From the NCBI GenBank assembly GCA_913056125.1, contig CAJXNC010000013.1, positions 1 through 64,000 on the forward strand: DNA of 64,000 nt. Reading direction: 5' to 3'. Both the position numbers and the translations under genes were made by a program. The notes beneath the pieces are model-generated. The model was given only the letters and a program-made list of their open reading frames with translations, did not search any database and was not told the DNA's origin. The stretch is from an uncultured Altererythrobacter sp. GTDB taxonomy: Bacteria > Pseudomonadota > Alphaproteobacteria > Sphingomonadales > Sphingomonadaceae. Shown one piece after another: positions 32,401-41,697 of this stretch. How positions within the stretch are numbered: position 1 is the stretch's first letter; each line of letters opens with the position of its first letter.

Positions 32401-33378
32401 CTAAACCGCGCGCTCCATTACCCCCTTGCCCGGCAGTTTCGCGCGATCATGCGGCGTGGTCAGGTCCACTTCCGGACCAATCGGATAGAGGTGGTTCCTG
32501 TCGGTCAGCGCATAATAATTGCGCTTGTTCTCTTCCATTTTCACCGTCTGCGCCACGCCCGGCCACTGGTAGAGCTCGCGCAGATAGTTGGAGAGCGCGG
32601 GATAGTCCTCGATGCGGCGGAGATTGCACTTGAAGGCACCGTGATAGCCGACATCGAAGCGCACCAAGGTTGTAAAGGCACGCCAGTCGGCCTCGGTCAA
32701 ATATTCGCCCGCAAGATAGCGGCTCTGCGACAGGTGATCCTCCATCGCATCGAGCGTTTCGAACACGCCGCGCGCGGCCTTTTCGTAGGCTTCCTGCGAG
32801 GCGGCGAAGCCCGCGCGATAGACGCCATTGTTGAGACCCGGATAGATGAATTCGTTCCAGCGGGTGATCTCCGCCCGAAGTTCCTCCGGATAGAAGTCGA
32901 GCCGGTTGCCGGTGATCCGATCGAAGGCGCTATTCATCATGCGGATGATGTCGGCGCTTTCATTGCTGACGATACGGCCGGTCTTTTTGTCCCACAGCGT
33001 CGGTACGGTAGCCTTGCCGGTATAGGAGGCATCATGCTCCTGGTAGACGCGGTAGAGCGGATGCGGGACCTCGAAGGGCTCGATCGTGTCGTCCTGGAAC
33101 AGCCAGCCCTGATTGCCGATCACGCCATGTGAGGCCGATAGCGAGATGACATCGTCCAGCCCCTTGAGCACGCGGAAGGCGGTGCAGCGGCTGGCCCATG
33201 GGCAGACCCAGGCGACGAACAGGTGATAGCGCCCCGCTTCGGCCGGGAACTCGGCATCGGGGCTGTCCTCGATCCAGCCGCGCAGCGGGCTTTCGATGCG
33301 GCGAAACTCGCCATCCTTGCCGATTTCCTCGGCTGCGGGCGGGCTGTCGCGCCACACGCCGTCATAAAGCTGGGACAA
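32401..33378 (-). CDS. glutathionyl-hydroquinone reductase (Xi-class GST)
   Basis: 325 residues. The N-terminal thioredoxin fold has the catalytic C59-P-W-A in FVAWVCPWASRC, the Xi-class signature, followed by V-P-T-L-W-D-K-K-T-G-R-I-V-S-N-E-S-A-D-I-I-R. The helical half keeps W-N-E-F-I-Y-P-G-L-N-N-G-V-Y-R-A-G-F-A and L-S-Q-S-R-Y-L-A-G-E-Y-L-T-E-A-D. These enzymes reduce glutathionyl-hydroquinones to free hydroquinones (YqjG, PcpF), recycling quinone adducts. Lies near an O-methyltransferase and a Nu-class-like GST. Confidence 0.92.
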   Translation of the reverse strand: MSQLYDGVWRDSPPAAEEIGKDGEFRRIESPLRGWIEDSPDAEFPAEAGRYHLFVAWVCPWASRCTAFRVLKGLDDVISLSASHGVIGNQGWLFQDDTIEPFEVPHPLYRVYQEHDASYTGKATVPTLWDKKTGRIVSNESADIIRMMNSAFDRITGNRLDFYPEELRAEITRWNEFIYPGLNNGVYRAGFAASQEAYEKAARGVFETLDAMEDHLSQSRYLAGEYLTEADWRAFTTLVRFDVGYHGAFKCNLRRIEDYPALSNYLRELYQWPGVAQTVKMEENKRNYYALTDRNHLYPIGPEVDLTTPHDRAKLPGKGVMERAV

Positions 33379-33440
33379 TTGATCCTCCTTGTCGCGCTCC
33401 GCCCCGCGCTAGCGGCCGCAAGCGCGGGCAGCAAGGCGCG

Positions 33441-34445
33441 TTACACGGGCACCGCTTCGATCACGCTGTGGCCATTGGGATTTGGCGTCACCCGTTCCAG
33501 CCGGAAGCCTGTTTCAGCGAACAGGCGCTCGAAATCGACCAGCCTGCGCTCATGCCCAGTCGCCCATATCATCATGCCGATATCGGTTGATTGCGCTTCG
33601 TTCGGCGAGGGTGTCTCGGACAGCAAATGGTCGATAACCGCAATGCGTCCATGCGAGGGAATGGTGCGCCTGATGACGCCAAGAATTCGGCTGGATTCCT
33701 CGTCGCTCCAGTCATGCAGGATCTGCTTCATCGTGTAGAGATCGGCGCGCGGCACCTCCTCGAAAAAGCTCCCGCCGATGATCTCCACCCTTCCCGCCAT
33801 GGGTGAGGCCGCAATGCCGGGCCTTGCCTGCTCCACCACGCCGGGCAGATCGAACAAGATGCCCTTGCTCCCGGGATAGGCGTCGAGCAAGGCCATTAGC
33901 AGCGTGCCCATGCTGCCCCCGATATCGGCGACCGTCTCGAAGGGCTCGAAACGGTGGCTGGCGGTCACGAAATCAACCGTGCGACGGGTCATGAAGGACA
34001 TGAACTGCGCGAATTGGGCGCCCATTTCGGGCTGGTCGGCGAACAATTCGAAAGCCGGTTTGCCGAACTTCTCCTCCGCCCCCGTCTTTCCCCCGCGAAG
34101 GGCCGGATAGAGAGCGGACCCGGCCGCCATGGAATTCATCATCTGCTGCCACAGACCGTCGAGCTGGCCCGCCTGTGCAAGCCGGGCGTTGCCGGCAATG
34201 CGACCGTCGCTGTCGCGCCCGAGCAATTGATGCGCCTGGCAATAATCGACGACGCGTGAAAGCTTGGCCGGCTCCAGCCCGGTGTGAAGGGCGAGCTCTT
34301 CAAGCGTTGCGGGACCTGCCGAAAGCCTCTCCGCAAGGCCGGACTCGCAAACCAGGTGCAGCACGGGAACGCCGATCACCACATTGTGCAGCCAGTTGAA
34401 CAGCTCGTCCGGGTCTTCGAGAATTTCGCCCAAAGCTCGCTGCAC
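33441..34445 (-). CDS. SAM-dependent O-methyltransferase, plant-OMT/ASMT type
   Basis: 334 residues. GTG at 34445 follows GGGAGGAA. The N-terminal dimerisation winged helix (L-A-E-R-L-S-A-G-P-A-T-L-E-E-L-A) precedes a Rossmann domain with V-A-D-I-G-G-S-M-G-T-L-L, F-D-L-P-G-V-V, Y-T-M-K-Q-I-L-H-D-W-S-D-E-E and the catalytic-type histidine in L-H-D-W. Relatives methylate phenolic or hydroxyindole oxygens. The substrate is unknown; a (hydro)quinone or phenol would suit the neighbours. Confidence 0.88.
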   Translation of the reverse strand: MQRALGEILEDPDELFNWLHNVVIGVPVLHLVCESGLAERLSAGPATLEELALHTGLEPAKLSRVVDYCQAHQLLGRDSDGRIAGNARLAQAGQLDGLWQQMMNSMAAGSALYPALRGGKTGAEEKFGKPAFELFADQPEMGAQFAQFMSFMTRRTVDFVTASHRFEPFETVADIGGSMGTLLMALLDAYPGSKGILFDLPGVVEQARPGIAASPMAGRVEIIGGSFFEEVPRADLYTMKQILHDWSDEESSRILGVIRRTIPSHGRIAVIDHLLSETPSPNEAQSTDIGMMIWATGHERRLVDFERLFAETGFRLERVTPNPNGHSVIEAVPV

Positions 34446-34573
34446 GTCCGTTCCTCCCTCTCTTCTGCTGGGGCTAGAGCCTCTGCCGGAAAACGGCAAT
34501 CGCGCGAAATGTGACCGGTTTCATTCGGTGCCGGAGGGAAGAAGGCCAGGGGGGATTCGATCCTGGGCAATCG

Positions 34574-35032
34574 TCAGCGCTTGCGACCCGGCAACCGCCC
34601 AAGCACGGCGAAGCGATAGGCCCAGTAAATCAGCAATGCCTGCAGTGGCGCACGAACCAGCAAATATTCCGGACCCCATTGATGGCCGCCCATCCCTGTA
34701 TGGTTGATCGCAGCATAGATATTGGCGGGGAAGAACCCGACCAGCACGACGATGGCGGCCCAGCCGGCGTGCTTGCGCCAGCGTGGCAGGGCCAACCCCA
34801 GTGCTACGACGAGTTCCAGCAGGCCTGTCGTCCAGACCAGCAGTTCCCGCTGCGGCACGAATGGCGGCAACATTTCCGTCATCGGCCCGGTGCGGACGAA
34901 ATGCCCGAGCGCAAAAAAGGAGAAGGCCGCAACGAGCCCGACCACTCCGCCCGTTTGCCAATCCGCGCGCCACAGGCCGAGCAGGAGCAGGGGCGCGAAC
35001 AACAGGAATAGGACGATCAGGGGCGTGGTCAT
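34574..35032 (-). CDS. DoxX family membrane protein
   Basis: 152 residues from the ATG at 35032, with about four helices. The DoxX-like phrases are A-L-G-H-F-V-R-T-G-P-M-T-E-M-L-P-P-F-V-P, T-G-L-L-E-L-V-V-A-L-G-L and F-P-A-N-I-Y-A-A-I-N-H-T-G-M-G. DoxX proteins take part in thiosulfate:quinone or thiol redox at the membrane, but most members are untested. Divergent from the YghU-like gene, 157 bp apart. Confidence 0.8.
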   Translation of the reverse strand: MTTPLIVLFLLFAPLLLLGLWRADWQTGGVVGLVAAFSFFALGHFVRTGPMTEMLPPFVPQRELLVWTTGLLELVVALGLALPRWRKHAGWAAIVVLVGFFPANIYAAINHTGMGGHQWGPEYLLVRAPLQALLIYWAYRFAVLGRLPGRKR

Positions 35033-35189
35033 GGCTACACTTTCAAGCGGCAATCCAACCTAGCCCAAGCGGTTACATTTCGGTAGCAAAGAAAAACTGG
35101 AAGTGCGCAATAGTATCGCTTGCTTGTTGCCTTCGCTAAGCCCTCCCATCTACGCCGCCATCGACCAACAAGGTTCAGGAGACCCCTCA

Positions 35190-36053
35190 ATGTCCGATGT
35201 CTATGTCCCGCCCAAGGTCTGGGCCCCCACGGAAAGCGGCGGCCAGTTTTCCGGCGTCAATCGCCCGACTGCCGGTGCGCGTGAAGAGAAGACGCTCCCC
35301 GAAGGCGAACATCCCTTCCAGCTCTATTCGCTCGGCACGCCCAATGGCGTGAAGGTCACCATCATGTTCGAGGAACTGCTCGAAGCCGGTTTCTCCGAGG
35401 CCGAATACGATGCCTGGCTGATCAAGATCTTCGAAGGCGACCAGTTCTGGTCCGGCTTCGTGGACCTGAACCCGAACAGCAAGATCCCTGCCCTGCTCGA
35501 CAAGAGCGGCGACACACCGTTCCGCGTGTTCGAAAGCGGCGCGATCCTGATGCATCTGGCAGAGAAGTTCGATTACCTCCTGCCGAAGGAGAACCCGGCC
35601 CGCGCGGAAACGCTGTCCTGGCTGATGTGGCAGATGGGCAGCGCGCCCTTTATTGGCGGCGGCTTCGGCCATTTCTATGTCTATGCGCCCGAGCGCTACC
35701 AGTACCCGATCGATCGCTATGCGATGGAGACCAAGCGCCTGTTCGACGTGGCCGACCAGCAACTGGCCAAGACCGAATACCTGGCGGGCGATTACTCGAT
35801 TGCCGACATCGCCGCCTATGCCTGGCTGGGGAACCTCTACCACGGCGCCTATAATCGCTGCGATATCTTCCTCTCGCTCGACGAGTACGAGAATGTCGGG
35901 CGCTGGGTGCGCGCCATCGATGCGCGCCCCGGTGCAATTCGCGGGCGGCTGGTCAATTCGCAGGCCATGGCCGAGCGCCACTCGGCAAAGGATTTCGACG
36001 CAATCGAGGACCGCAGCCTGTTCGATCCCGTGCGCAAGAAGGCCGACGTCTGA
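35190..36053 (+). CDS. yghU: glutathione S-transferase, YghU/Nu class
   Basis: 287 residues from ATG 35190, 9 nt after CAGGAG. The long N-terminal arm (Y-V-P-P-K-V-W-A-P-T-E-S-G-G-Q-F), then F-Q-L-Y-S-L-G-T-P-N-G-V-K-V-T-I-M, N-P-N-S-K-I-P-A-L-L-D and F-E-S-G-A-I-L-M-H-L-A-E-K identify the YghU/Nu group, which binds two glutathiones and has disulfide-bond reductase activity. In sphingomonads working on lignin aryl ethers, Nu-class enzymes also release glutathione from aromatic thioethers. Which role applies here is open. A terminator follows the stop. Confidence 0.92.
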   Translation: MSDVYVPPKVWAPTESGGQFSGVNRPTAGAREEKTLPEGEHPFQLYSLGTPNGVKVTIMFEELLEAGFSEAEYDAWLIKIFEGDQFWSGFVDLNPNSKIPALLDKSGDTPFRVFESGAILMHLAEKFDYLLPKENPARAETLSWLMWQMGSAPFIGGGFGHFYVYAPERYQYPIDRYAMETKRLFDVADQQLAKTEYLAGDYSIADIAAYAWLGNLYHGAYNRCDIFLSLDEYENVGRWVRAIDARPGAIRGRLVNSQAMAERHSAKDFDAIEDRSLFDPVRKKADV

Positions 36054-36061
36054 TCGAATGC

Positions 36062-36090
36062 AAGGGGGCGCCGCAGCGCCCCCTTTTTAT
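36062..36090. terminator. bidirectional rho-independent terminator
   Basis: AAGGGGGCGC / GCGCCCCCTT with a CGCA loop and five T's on the plus strand. It separates the convergent yghU-like gene and TonB receptor gene (stop at 36093). Confidence 0.88.
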
Positions 36091-36092
36091 TC

Positions 36093-38327
36093 CTAGAACC
36101 GCGCGGTGGCTTCCACGCCATAGACACGCGGGCGTGCCTTGAAGACGAAGCCGCCGGGCGAGAACTCGGCATTGTATTCCTCGTCGAACAGGTTCGTCGC
36201 GAAGGCATAGAGTCCCCACTCGTCGTTCTCGACGCCGATGCGGCCATTCACCAGGTGCACCGGATCTCGCACGGTCGAATTGTAGACATCCCACCAGGTC
36301 CGGCCCGTGCGGCGGTAGTCGACGCGGACCAGCGCATTCATACCGCCACCGATATCCGGCGTGAATTGCGCGCCCAGGTTGAATGTGGTGCGCGAAATCA
36401 GCGGAGCCTCGTTCCCGATGACCGTGGGATCGGGGAAATCCTTGATCTCGCTGTCGGTCAGACCCCACGCAGCATTCAGTGTCACATCCGGATGCGGCCG
36501 CAAGGTCGCCTCCAGCTCCAGCCCGTTGATCCGTGTCTTCGGCACATTGCCGAGGTTCTGCGTCGAGTTGGCATAGAGGAATACGAAGAAATAGGAGTTC
36601 TTCGACTGCGTGGTGTAGGCCGCGCCGTTGAGCGTCAGCATGTTGTCGAACAGCTGCGACTTGAAGCCGATCTCGAACGTGTCGGCCGTTTCCGCCTCGA
36701 ACACGTCGTCCACCCCGACAATGCCGTTGGCCGCGGCAACAACGCCGACGCCGGTCTGGTTGAAACCGCCGGAGCGGAAGCCGCGCGAATAGCTGCCGTA
36801 AAGCGTGAAGTCCCCGCTTGGCGTGTAGGTCAGCGTGAATTTCGGCTGCCAATCGCTGAAGCTGCGCGTGCGCACATCGCCCTGTGCGCTTTGCGCGGCA
36901 TCGAACTGGTCGGCGATGAAATTGATGTAGCCAAGCCAGGCATTCGGCGTCTCGGTAATGTTCTTGCGCTTGTCGTGATCGTAGCGAAGTGATGCATCCG
37001 CCCGGAATTCCGGCGTAAACTGGTAGCCGAGATTGGCGAAGACCGACCACGCGAAATTGTCCTGCGTGTCCGACAGGAAGGAATATTGCGGATTGTCCGG
37101 ATTGGTCGTCGGCTCGCGGTAGACGGGGAAGACACCCTTATCGAGATCGAGCATATTGCCGGTCGAGATGAAACGATCGGTCGAGATCAAATACCCGCCG
37201 AACATCCAGAACAAATCGTCATTGGCCGGACTCTCGAAACGCAATTCCTGGCTGAAGGCCTCGACATCGAGGTACTGGCTCTGGTTGAGGTCGATACTGC
37301 CGCTGAAACAGGGATCGGACGCCAGGGCGCAGAAGGCCTCGTTCGTCGGCAGGAAGTCAAAAGCGTCGCCGGTGATAATCTCGCTCACCGTATCGTAGGA
37401 AGTGATCGAGGTAACGGTGAAGCCATTGCCCTCGACGGTGATCTTGGCCGCGACATTGTAGATATCGCGATCGTCGATCCCGGCATTGTTGACGCGCACC
37501 GGCAGGCTGGTGTCGTTCACATCGTTCACGATGTTGAAGTAGAAGCCCTGCGTACGCAGCTGGTCCATCGAGGCGCGCAGGTCCAGCTCGACATTGTCGG
37601 ACAGGTCGAACATCAGCCGGCCGCGCAAGGACAGGTTCTCGACCGGGTCGGCATCCTCACCAAGGAAGGGGTTGGGAATATAGCCGTCCGTGTCCTGCCA
37701 GGAACCGGACAGGCGGAAGCCGCCATTCTCGCCGATCGGGCCGCTGACGCCCCCGCGCACGTAATAGCCGAAGCCATTATCGATCCCGGCCGTGATGCTG
37801 CCTTCCAGCGTATCGCCCGGTTCGCGCGTGGTGACGATGATCGCGCCGCCAATGGCATTGCGGCCATAAAGCGCGCCCTGCGGACCTTTGAGCACTTCGA
37901 TCTGCTCGATATCGAACAGCTGCTGGTTGAACTGGGCGGGGTTCACCTGCAGCACGCCGTCGACCACGGTGGCGACCGAAGGCTCCGAGTTGCGGGCCTG
38001 GGTAATGCCGCGAATGACGACGAAGGCGTTGCCTGCATTCTGCGTCTCGACAAGGTTCACGTTCGGCGTCAGGTTGACGAAATCGGCAGGGCGCGTGATC
38101 CGCGCATCCTCGATCGTCTGGGCGTTGAAGGCGGTGACTGCGACGGGAGCATCCTGCAGCGCATCTGCACGTCGCAGGCCCGTGACCACGATGGTGTTGC
38201 CACCGGATTCGTCGGCCTGTTCCTGCCCGTCATCGCTGGCCTGCTGGGCCTGTGCGGGTGACGAAAGGCAAAGTGCCAGGGCAAGCCCGGAAACCGCCGA
38301 CAACTTGCAGCTGCGCGAAATGTGCAT
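36093..38327 (-). CDS. TonB-dependent outer-membrane receptor
   Basis: 744 residues. Signal peptide to A-Q-A|Q. A TonB-box-like N-T-I-V-V-T-G-L-R-R-A-D precedes the plug (D-A-P-V-A-V-T-A-F-N-A-Q-T-I-E, G-P-Q-G-A-L-Y-G-R-N-A-I-G-G-A-I) and the barrel, which ends in the usual aromatic residue (A-T-A-R-F). The plug and the ending G-V-E-A-T-A-R-F fit the broad sphingomonad FecA/CirA-like set that takes up siderophores or aromatic and plant-derived compounds. No substrate evidence. GGGAGGATCACC lies before the ATG, and TAATAC further up could be its -10. Confidence 0.92.
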   Translation of the reverse strand: MHISRSCKLSAVSGLALALCLSSPAQAQQASDDGQEQADESGGNTIVVTGLRRADALQDAPVAVTAFNAQTIEDARITRPADFVNLTPNVNLVETQNAGNAFVVIRGITQARNSEPSVATVVDGVLQVNPAQFNQQLFDIEQIEVLKGPQGALYGRNAIGGAIIVTTREPGDTLEGSITAGIDNGFGYYVRGGVSGPIGENGGFRLSGSWQDTDGYIPNPFLGEDADPVENLSLRGRLMFDLSDNVELDLRASMDQLRTQGFYFNIVNDVNDTSLPVRVNNAGIDDRDIYNVAAKITVEGNGFTVTSITSYDTVSEIITGDAFDFLPTNEAFCALASDPCFSGSIDLNQSQYLDVEAFSQELRFESPANDDLFWMFGGYLISTDRFISTGNMLDLDKGVFPVYREPTTNPDNPQYSFLSDTQDNFAWSVFANLGYQFTPEFRADASLRYDHDKRKNITETPNAWLGYINFIADQFDAAQSAQGDVRTRSFSDWQPKFTLTYTPSGDFTLYGSYSRGFRSGGFNQTGVGVVAAANGIVGVDDVFEAETADTFEIGFKSQLFDNMLTLNGAAYTTQSKNSYFFVFLYANSTQNLGNVPKTRINGLELEATLRPHPDVTLNAAWGLTDSEIKDFPDPTVIGNEAPLISRTTFNLGAQFTPDIGGGMNALVRVDYRRTGRTWWDVYNSTVRDPVHLVNGRIGVENDEWGLYAFATNLFDEEYNAEFSPGGFVFKARPRVYGVEATARF

Positions 38328-38421
38328 GGTGATCCTCCCAAATTGTTATTTTTTGTGAGGGTATTATGCGCTCTTTGAGTGCGATTGGCCAGATCGCCTC
38401 AAATCGCCCGCAGCTCACGCC

Positions 38422-38449
38422 TTGCACGACCGCCAGTGCCCGCTATATG
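38422..38449 (+). promoter_or_regulatory. sigma70-type promoter of the tRNA-Gln gene
   Basis: TTGCAC (38422-38427), 16 nt, TATATG (38444-38449). It would start transcription about 25 nt before the mature tRNA 5' end at 38481. Confidence 0.65.
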
Positions 38450-38480
38450 GGCGCTCTCTCCGCTCATTCCGGATGAATGC

Positions 38481-38555
38481 TGGGGCGTCGCCAAGTGGTA
38501 AGGCAGCGGCTTTTGGTGCCGCCATTCGCAGGTTCGAATCCTGCCGCCCCAGCCA
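38481..38555 (+). tRNA. tRNA-Gln (anticodon UUG)
   Basis: Full cloverleaf: acceptor TGGGGCG pairs with CGCCCCA; D arm GCC-AAGTGGTAA-GGC; anticodon stem GCGGC/GCCGC with loop TTTTGGT, so the anticodon is TTG; T arm GCAGG-TTCGAAT-CCTGC; discriminator G and an encoded CCA at 38553-38555. A single gene between the TonB receptor and flippase genes. Confidence 0.96.
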
Positions 38556-38652
38556 GTTTTCCGAAAATCCTCGGTGCTGCTCCCTCCGCTCCACTTCGGG
38601 CCACCTGCGGGCGCACGGTCGTGCTTGCAAGCCTGGTAGGCTCGTTGCCTTG

Positions 38653-39888
38653 CTAGGCCTCGTCCCTGCTACGCCAATTGGCGATCGCGAGGCCCGTCAC
38701 AGTCACAACACTCGCCAGCAGGACGGAGAGCCCCGCGCCTGCCGCGCCCATCCGGGCGATCAACCAGCCCAGCGCCAGAAGCGCCACAAGGGTCGGCACG
38801 GCGCGCAGGAGGAAATTGGTCAGCGCCTTGCCACGTGCCACCAGCAGCGCCTCGAGGCTCGCCCCGACCAGTTCCACAGCGGCGGCGGCTGAAAGCAGGA
38901 TCATCGGTGTGTAGGCCGCCTGGAAATCGTCACCCGCGATTACCCCGATCAGCCAGCGCCCGGCCAGCAGGGCAAACATGATCGCGCCCAGCCCGGTGAT
39001 GATCGCGATACGGGTTATGCGCCTGGCAATCTGCCGCGCCGCCTCGGGCGAGCGGACAAGCTCGGGATAGGTCGCGCGCAGCAGCGCCTGCGCCAGCTTG
39101 AGCAGCCCTTCGCCCAACTGCGCGGCCACGCGGTAGATGCCGGCCAGCGCCGCGCCGCCCAATATGCCGACGAGCAACACCAGCAATTGGCGCGAGGCGA
39201 AGACCAGCATCCCAGAAAGAGAAGTGCCGGCCACGAAACTCCACGCCTTTTCCTCGCGACGCGGGATACGCGTCAGGCTGATATGCTTGAAGAAGAGCGG
39301 CTGCGTCTTGCAGGCAAAGGCCCAGTAGGTACCCGCGGTGACCAGTTCGGCCAGGGCCCAGACGAGAAGGAAAGCCTCGATTGTCGGCATCACCGCGGCC
39401 ACGATGACTGCGCCGGTCACGCGCACGATGGAGGTGGTGGAATCCGCAGTCGCCGCCTTGGCATAGCGATCGTGCAGGCGCAGGATTCCCGTCGGCGTCG
39501 AACGGATCGCCAGGAGGGAGACAACCGTCAGCCCGAGGGTCGCCTGCCTCAGCTCGGACGTCAGCGGCAGCCAGTCCCCCGCATTGGCGAGCACGAGCAG
39601 CGCCAGCAACGTGCCGGCATTGATGGTGACGAGATCGAGCGCCAGCGCAAAGCCGGTGGCGTCTGGCAGGTCTTGCTTGGCCTGTCCCCAGCGGACGATG
39701 CTCTGCCAAGTCTGGAATGAGGTGAAGCCGACAATCGCCTGCGCGAAAGTTACCGCCAGCACGAATTGCCCAAACCCTTCGAGGCCGAGCGCGCGCGTGG
39801 CGAGCGCGAGATAGACGAGGCTCAGCACCGCGTTCACGCCGCGCGCACCCATCAGCCATCCCGTATTCTGCAAAGCGCGACGGATCAT
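38653..39888 (-). CDS. polysaccharide/lipid flippase (MOP superfamily, Wzx-like)
   Basis: 411 residues from the ATG at 39888, behind AAGGG. About 11-12 hydrophobic helices. The start N-T-G-W-L-M-G-A-R-G-V-N-A-V-L-S-L-V-Y-L-A-L-A-T-R-A-L-G-L-E-G-F-G-Q-F is the polysaccharide-biosynthesis-protein pattern. Such proteins flip lipid-linked oligosaccharides. No glycosyltransferase cluster adjoins it, which is unusual for Wzx; the nearest lipid-sugar genes are 23-27 kb away. Inner membrane. Confidence 0.85.
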   Translation of the reverse strand: MIRRALQNTGWLMGARGVNAVLSLVYLALATRALGLEGFGQFVLAVTFAQAIVGFTSFQTWQSIVRWGQAKQDLPDATGFALALDLVTINAGTLLALLVLANAGDWLPLTSELRQATLGLTVVSLLAIRSTPTGILRLHDRYAKAATADSTTSIVRVTGAVIVAAVMPTIEAFLLVWALAELVTAGTYWAFACKTQPLFFKHISLTRIPRREEKAWSFVAGTSLSGMLVFASRQLLVLLVGILGGAALAGIYRVAAQLGEGLLKLAQALLRATYPELVRSPEAARQIARRITRIAIITGLGAIMFALLAGRWLIGVIAGDDFQAAYTPMILLSAAAAVELVGASLEALLVARGKALTNFLLRAVPTLVALLALGWLIARMGAAGAGLSVLLASVVTVTGLAIANWRSRDEA

Positions 39889-39964
39889 CGCTGCCCTTTT
39901 GCAGAAATCCGCCAATTGCAAAAGCGGCGTCGCAAGCTAGGTCTGGAAAGGAGAGGGAGAAACC

Positions 39965-40357
39965 ATGCCTGACATCACCATCCGCCTGAGCTTCATCAAG
40001 CTGAGCGTCGCCGATCTGGAAGAGGCTTTCGCCTTCTGGCGCGACGCCTTCGGCTTCGTGAAGACCAACTCCTATGACGAGCCGGACTTCCTCGAATACA
40101 TCCTCGGCATTCCCGGGCAGGAGGGCGGCCTTTCCCTGATGCTACTGCAGTACAAGGACGGGCGCGACACCACGGTGGGCGGCGGACACGGACCGATCGG
40201 CTTCTCGACCAATGACATCGTCACCACGCTGGAGAACGCGCTGGCCGCAGGCGGGACCAAGACGATGGACATCACCGAAGTGGTGCCCGGCGTACGCGTC
40301 TGCCTGCTGGAATCCCCGCAGGGGCACGAGATCGAGCTGGTGCAGGCAGGCGGCTGA
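39965..40357 (+). CDS. VOC family (glyoxalase/dioxygenase fold) protein
   Basis: 130 residues behind GGAGAGGGAG. Two beta-alpha-beta-beta-beta units: F-I-K-L-S-V-A-D-L-E-E-A-F-A-F-W-R-D-A-F-G-F and G-P-I-G-F-S-T-N-D-I-V ... L-E-S-P-Q-G-H-E-I-E-L-V, with the final Glu as a likely metal ligand. The class includes lyases, dioxygenases and binding proteins. It lies 5 bp upstream of the cytoplasmic sulfatase gene, so the two are probably one operon and may act on the same compound. Confidence 0.85.
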   Translation: MPDITIRLSFIKLSVADLEEAFAFWRDAFGFVKTNSYDEPDFLEYILGIPGQEGGLSLMLLQYKDGRDTTVGGGHGPIGFSTNDIVTTLENALAAGGTKTMDITEVVPGVRVCLLESPQGHEIELVQAGG

Positions 40358-40362
40358 ATCCC

Positions 40363-41691
40363 GTGACGCGTCCCAATTTCCTGTTCATCATGGCTGACGA
40401 TCTCGGCTGGGCGGACCTGTCCTGCTACGGTCGCGAGGATTACGAAACGCCGCGCCTCGATGCGCTTGCGGCCAGCGGCATGAAGTTGACCCATGCCTAT
40501 GCCAATTCGGCGGTGTGCACCGCGACGCGCGTGGCCTTCATGACCGGGCGCTACCAATATCGCATTCCCATCGGGCTGGAAGAGCCGCTGCAGCTCCGCG
40601 ATATCGGCCTCGAACCCGATCACCCGACCATCGCCTCGCTACTGCGTGACGCCGGCTATCGCACCACGCTCGTCGGCAAGTGGCATCTGGGCGGACTACC
40701 GAAATACTGCCCGCTCAAATCGGGCTTCGAGACTTTCTGGGGCATTCGCGGCGGCGGGGTCGATTACTTCACGCATGAGCTCAATGGCGAGCTCGACCTG
40801 TGGGATGGCGAAGTCACGGTGGATCGCGTCGGCTATCTGACCGACCTGCTGGCCGAGCAGGCTGTCGAAGTGCTGGAGGATTACGCCGGGCAGGACGCAC
40901 CCTTCTTCCTCAACCTCAATTTCACTGCGCCGCACTGGCCGTGGACCGGGCCGGAGGACGAGGACGAAAGCGCAAGGCTGGCCGCGAAGTGGGACGACCC
41001 CCAGGACGAGGACACGATGCCGATCCAGCATTGGGATGGCGGCACCAATGCCACCTATGGCGCGATGATGCGCAATCTCGACGAGAATGTAGGCCGCGTG
41101 CTCGATGCGCTCGAGAGCCTCGGCCTCGCCGACAATACCGTTGTGGTCTTTACCTCGGACAATGGCGGGGAGCGCTTCTCCAAGCCCTGGCCCTTCGTCG
41201 GCAAGAAGACCGAGCTTCTCGAAGGGGGCCTGCGCGTTCCCTGCCTGGTACGCTGGCCGGGTGTCACGCCTGCGGGCAGCGAGAGCGAGGCGCAAGTCAT
41301 GACGATGGACTGGCTGCCGACCTTCCTTGCCGCGGCAGGCGGCGCGCAGTCGCCCGATCATCCCAGCGATGGCATGGATATCCGCCCTGCCCTCGGCGGC
41401 GACGCGATCCCCGAACGCACGCTGTTCTGGCGCTTTGCCAACCATGACCAGAAGGCAGCGCGGCGCGGGAACCGCAAATACTATTCCTCCGGCGCAAACG
41501 CCTTCCTCTTCGATGTGGTCGCAGACCCGATGGAGCGTGCAAACCTGAAGCTCCGCGAGCCCGAGACCTTCGCCAGCCTTGAAGCGGCCTGGCAGGAGTG
41601 GAATGCGACCATGCTGCCACCCGATCCCGAGGCCGGACGGCACGGATTTACCGCAGACAAGCTGGCCGAATATTACGGCGTCGACAGCTAG
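40363..41691 (+). CDS. type I sulfatase without an export signal
   Basis: 442 residues, GTG start. N-F-L-F-I-M-A-D12-D13 gives the first metal ligands. The formylglycine site is C52-T-A-T-R56, followed by T-G-R-Y. K106-W-H108 and H191 line the sulfate pocket, and S-D266-N-G-G-E closes the metal site. There is no signal peptide, so the enzyme should be cytoplasmic, unlike its close relative at 45992-47473. It hydrolyses sulfate esters; the substrate is unknown. Activity needs Cys-to-formylglycine conversion, and no maturase is in the window. Alanine replaces the usual proline in C-x-P-x-R. Confidence 0.92.
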   Translation: MTRPNFLFIMADDLGWADLSCYGREDYETPRLDALAASGMKLTHAYANSAVCTATRVAFMTGRYQYRIPIGLEEPLQLRDIGLEPDHPTIASLLRDAGYRTTLVGKWHLGGLPKYCPLKSGFETFWGIRGGGVDYFTHELNGELDLWDGEVTVDRVGYLTDLLAEQAVEVLEDYAGQDAPFFLNLNFTAPHWPWTGPEDEDESARLAAKWDDPQDEDTMPIQHWDGGTNATYGAMMRNLDENVGRVLDALESLGLADNTVVVFTSDNGGERFSKPWPFVGKKTELLEGGLRVPCLVRWPGVTPAGSESEAQVMTMDWLPTFLAAAGGAQSPDHPSDGMDIRPALGGDAIPERTLFWRFANHDQKAARRGNRKYYSSGANAFLFDVVADPMERANLKLREPETFASLEAAWQEWNATMLPPDPEAGRHGFTADKLAEYYGVDS

Positions 41692-41697
41692 GCCCGA

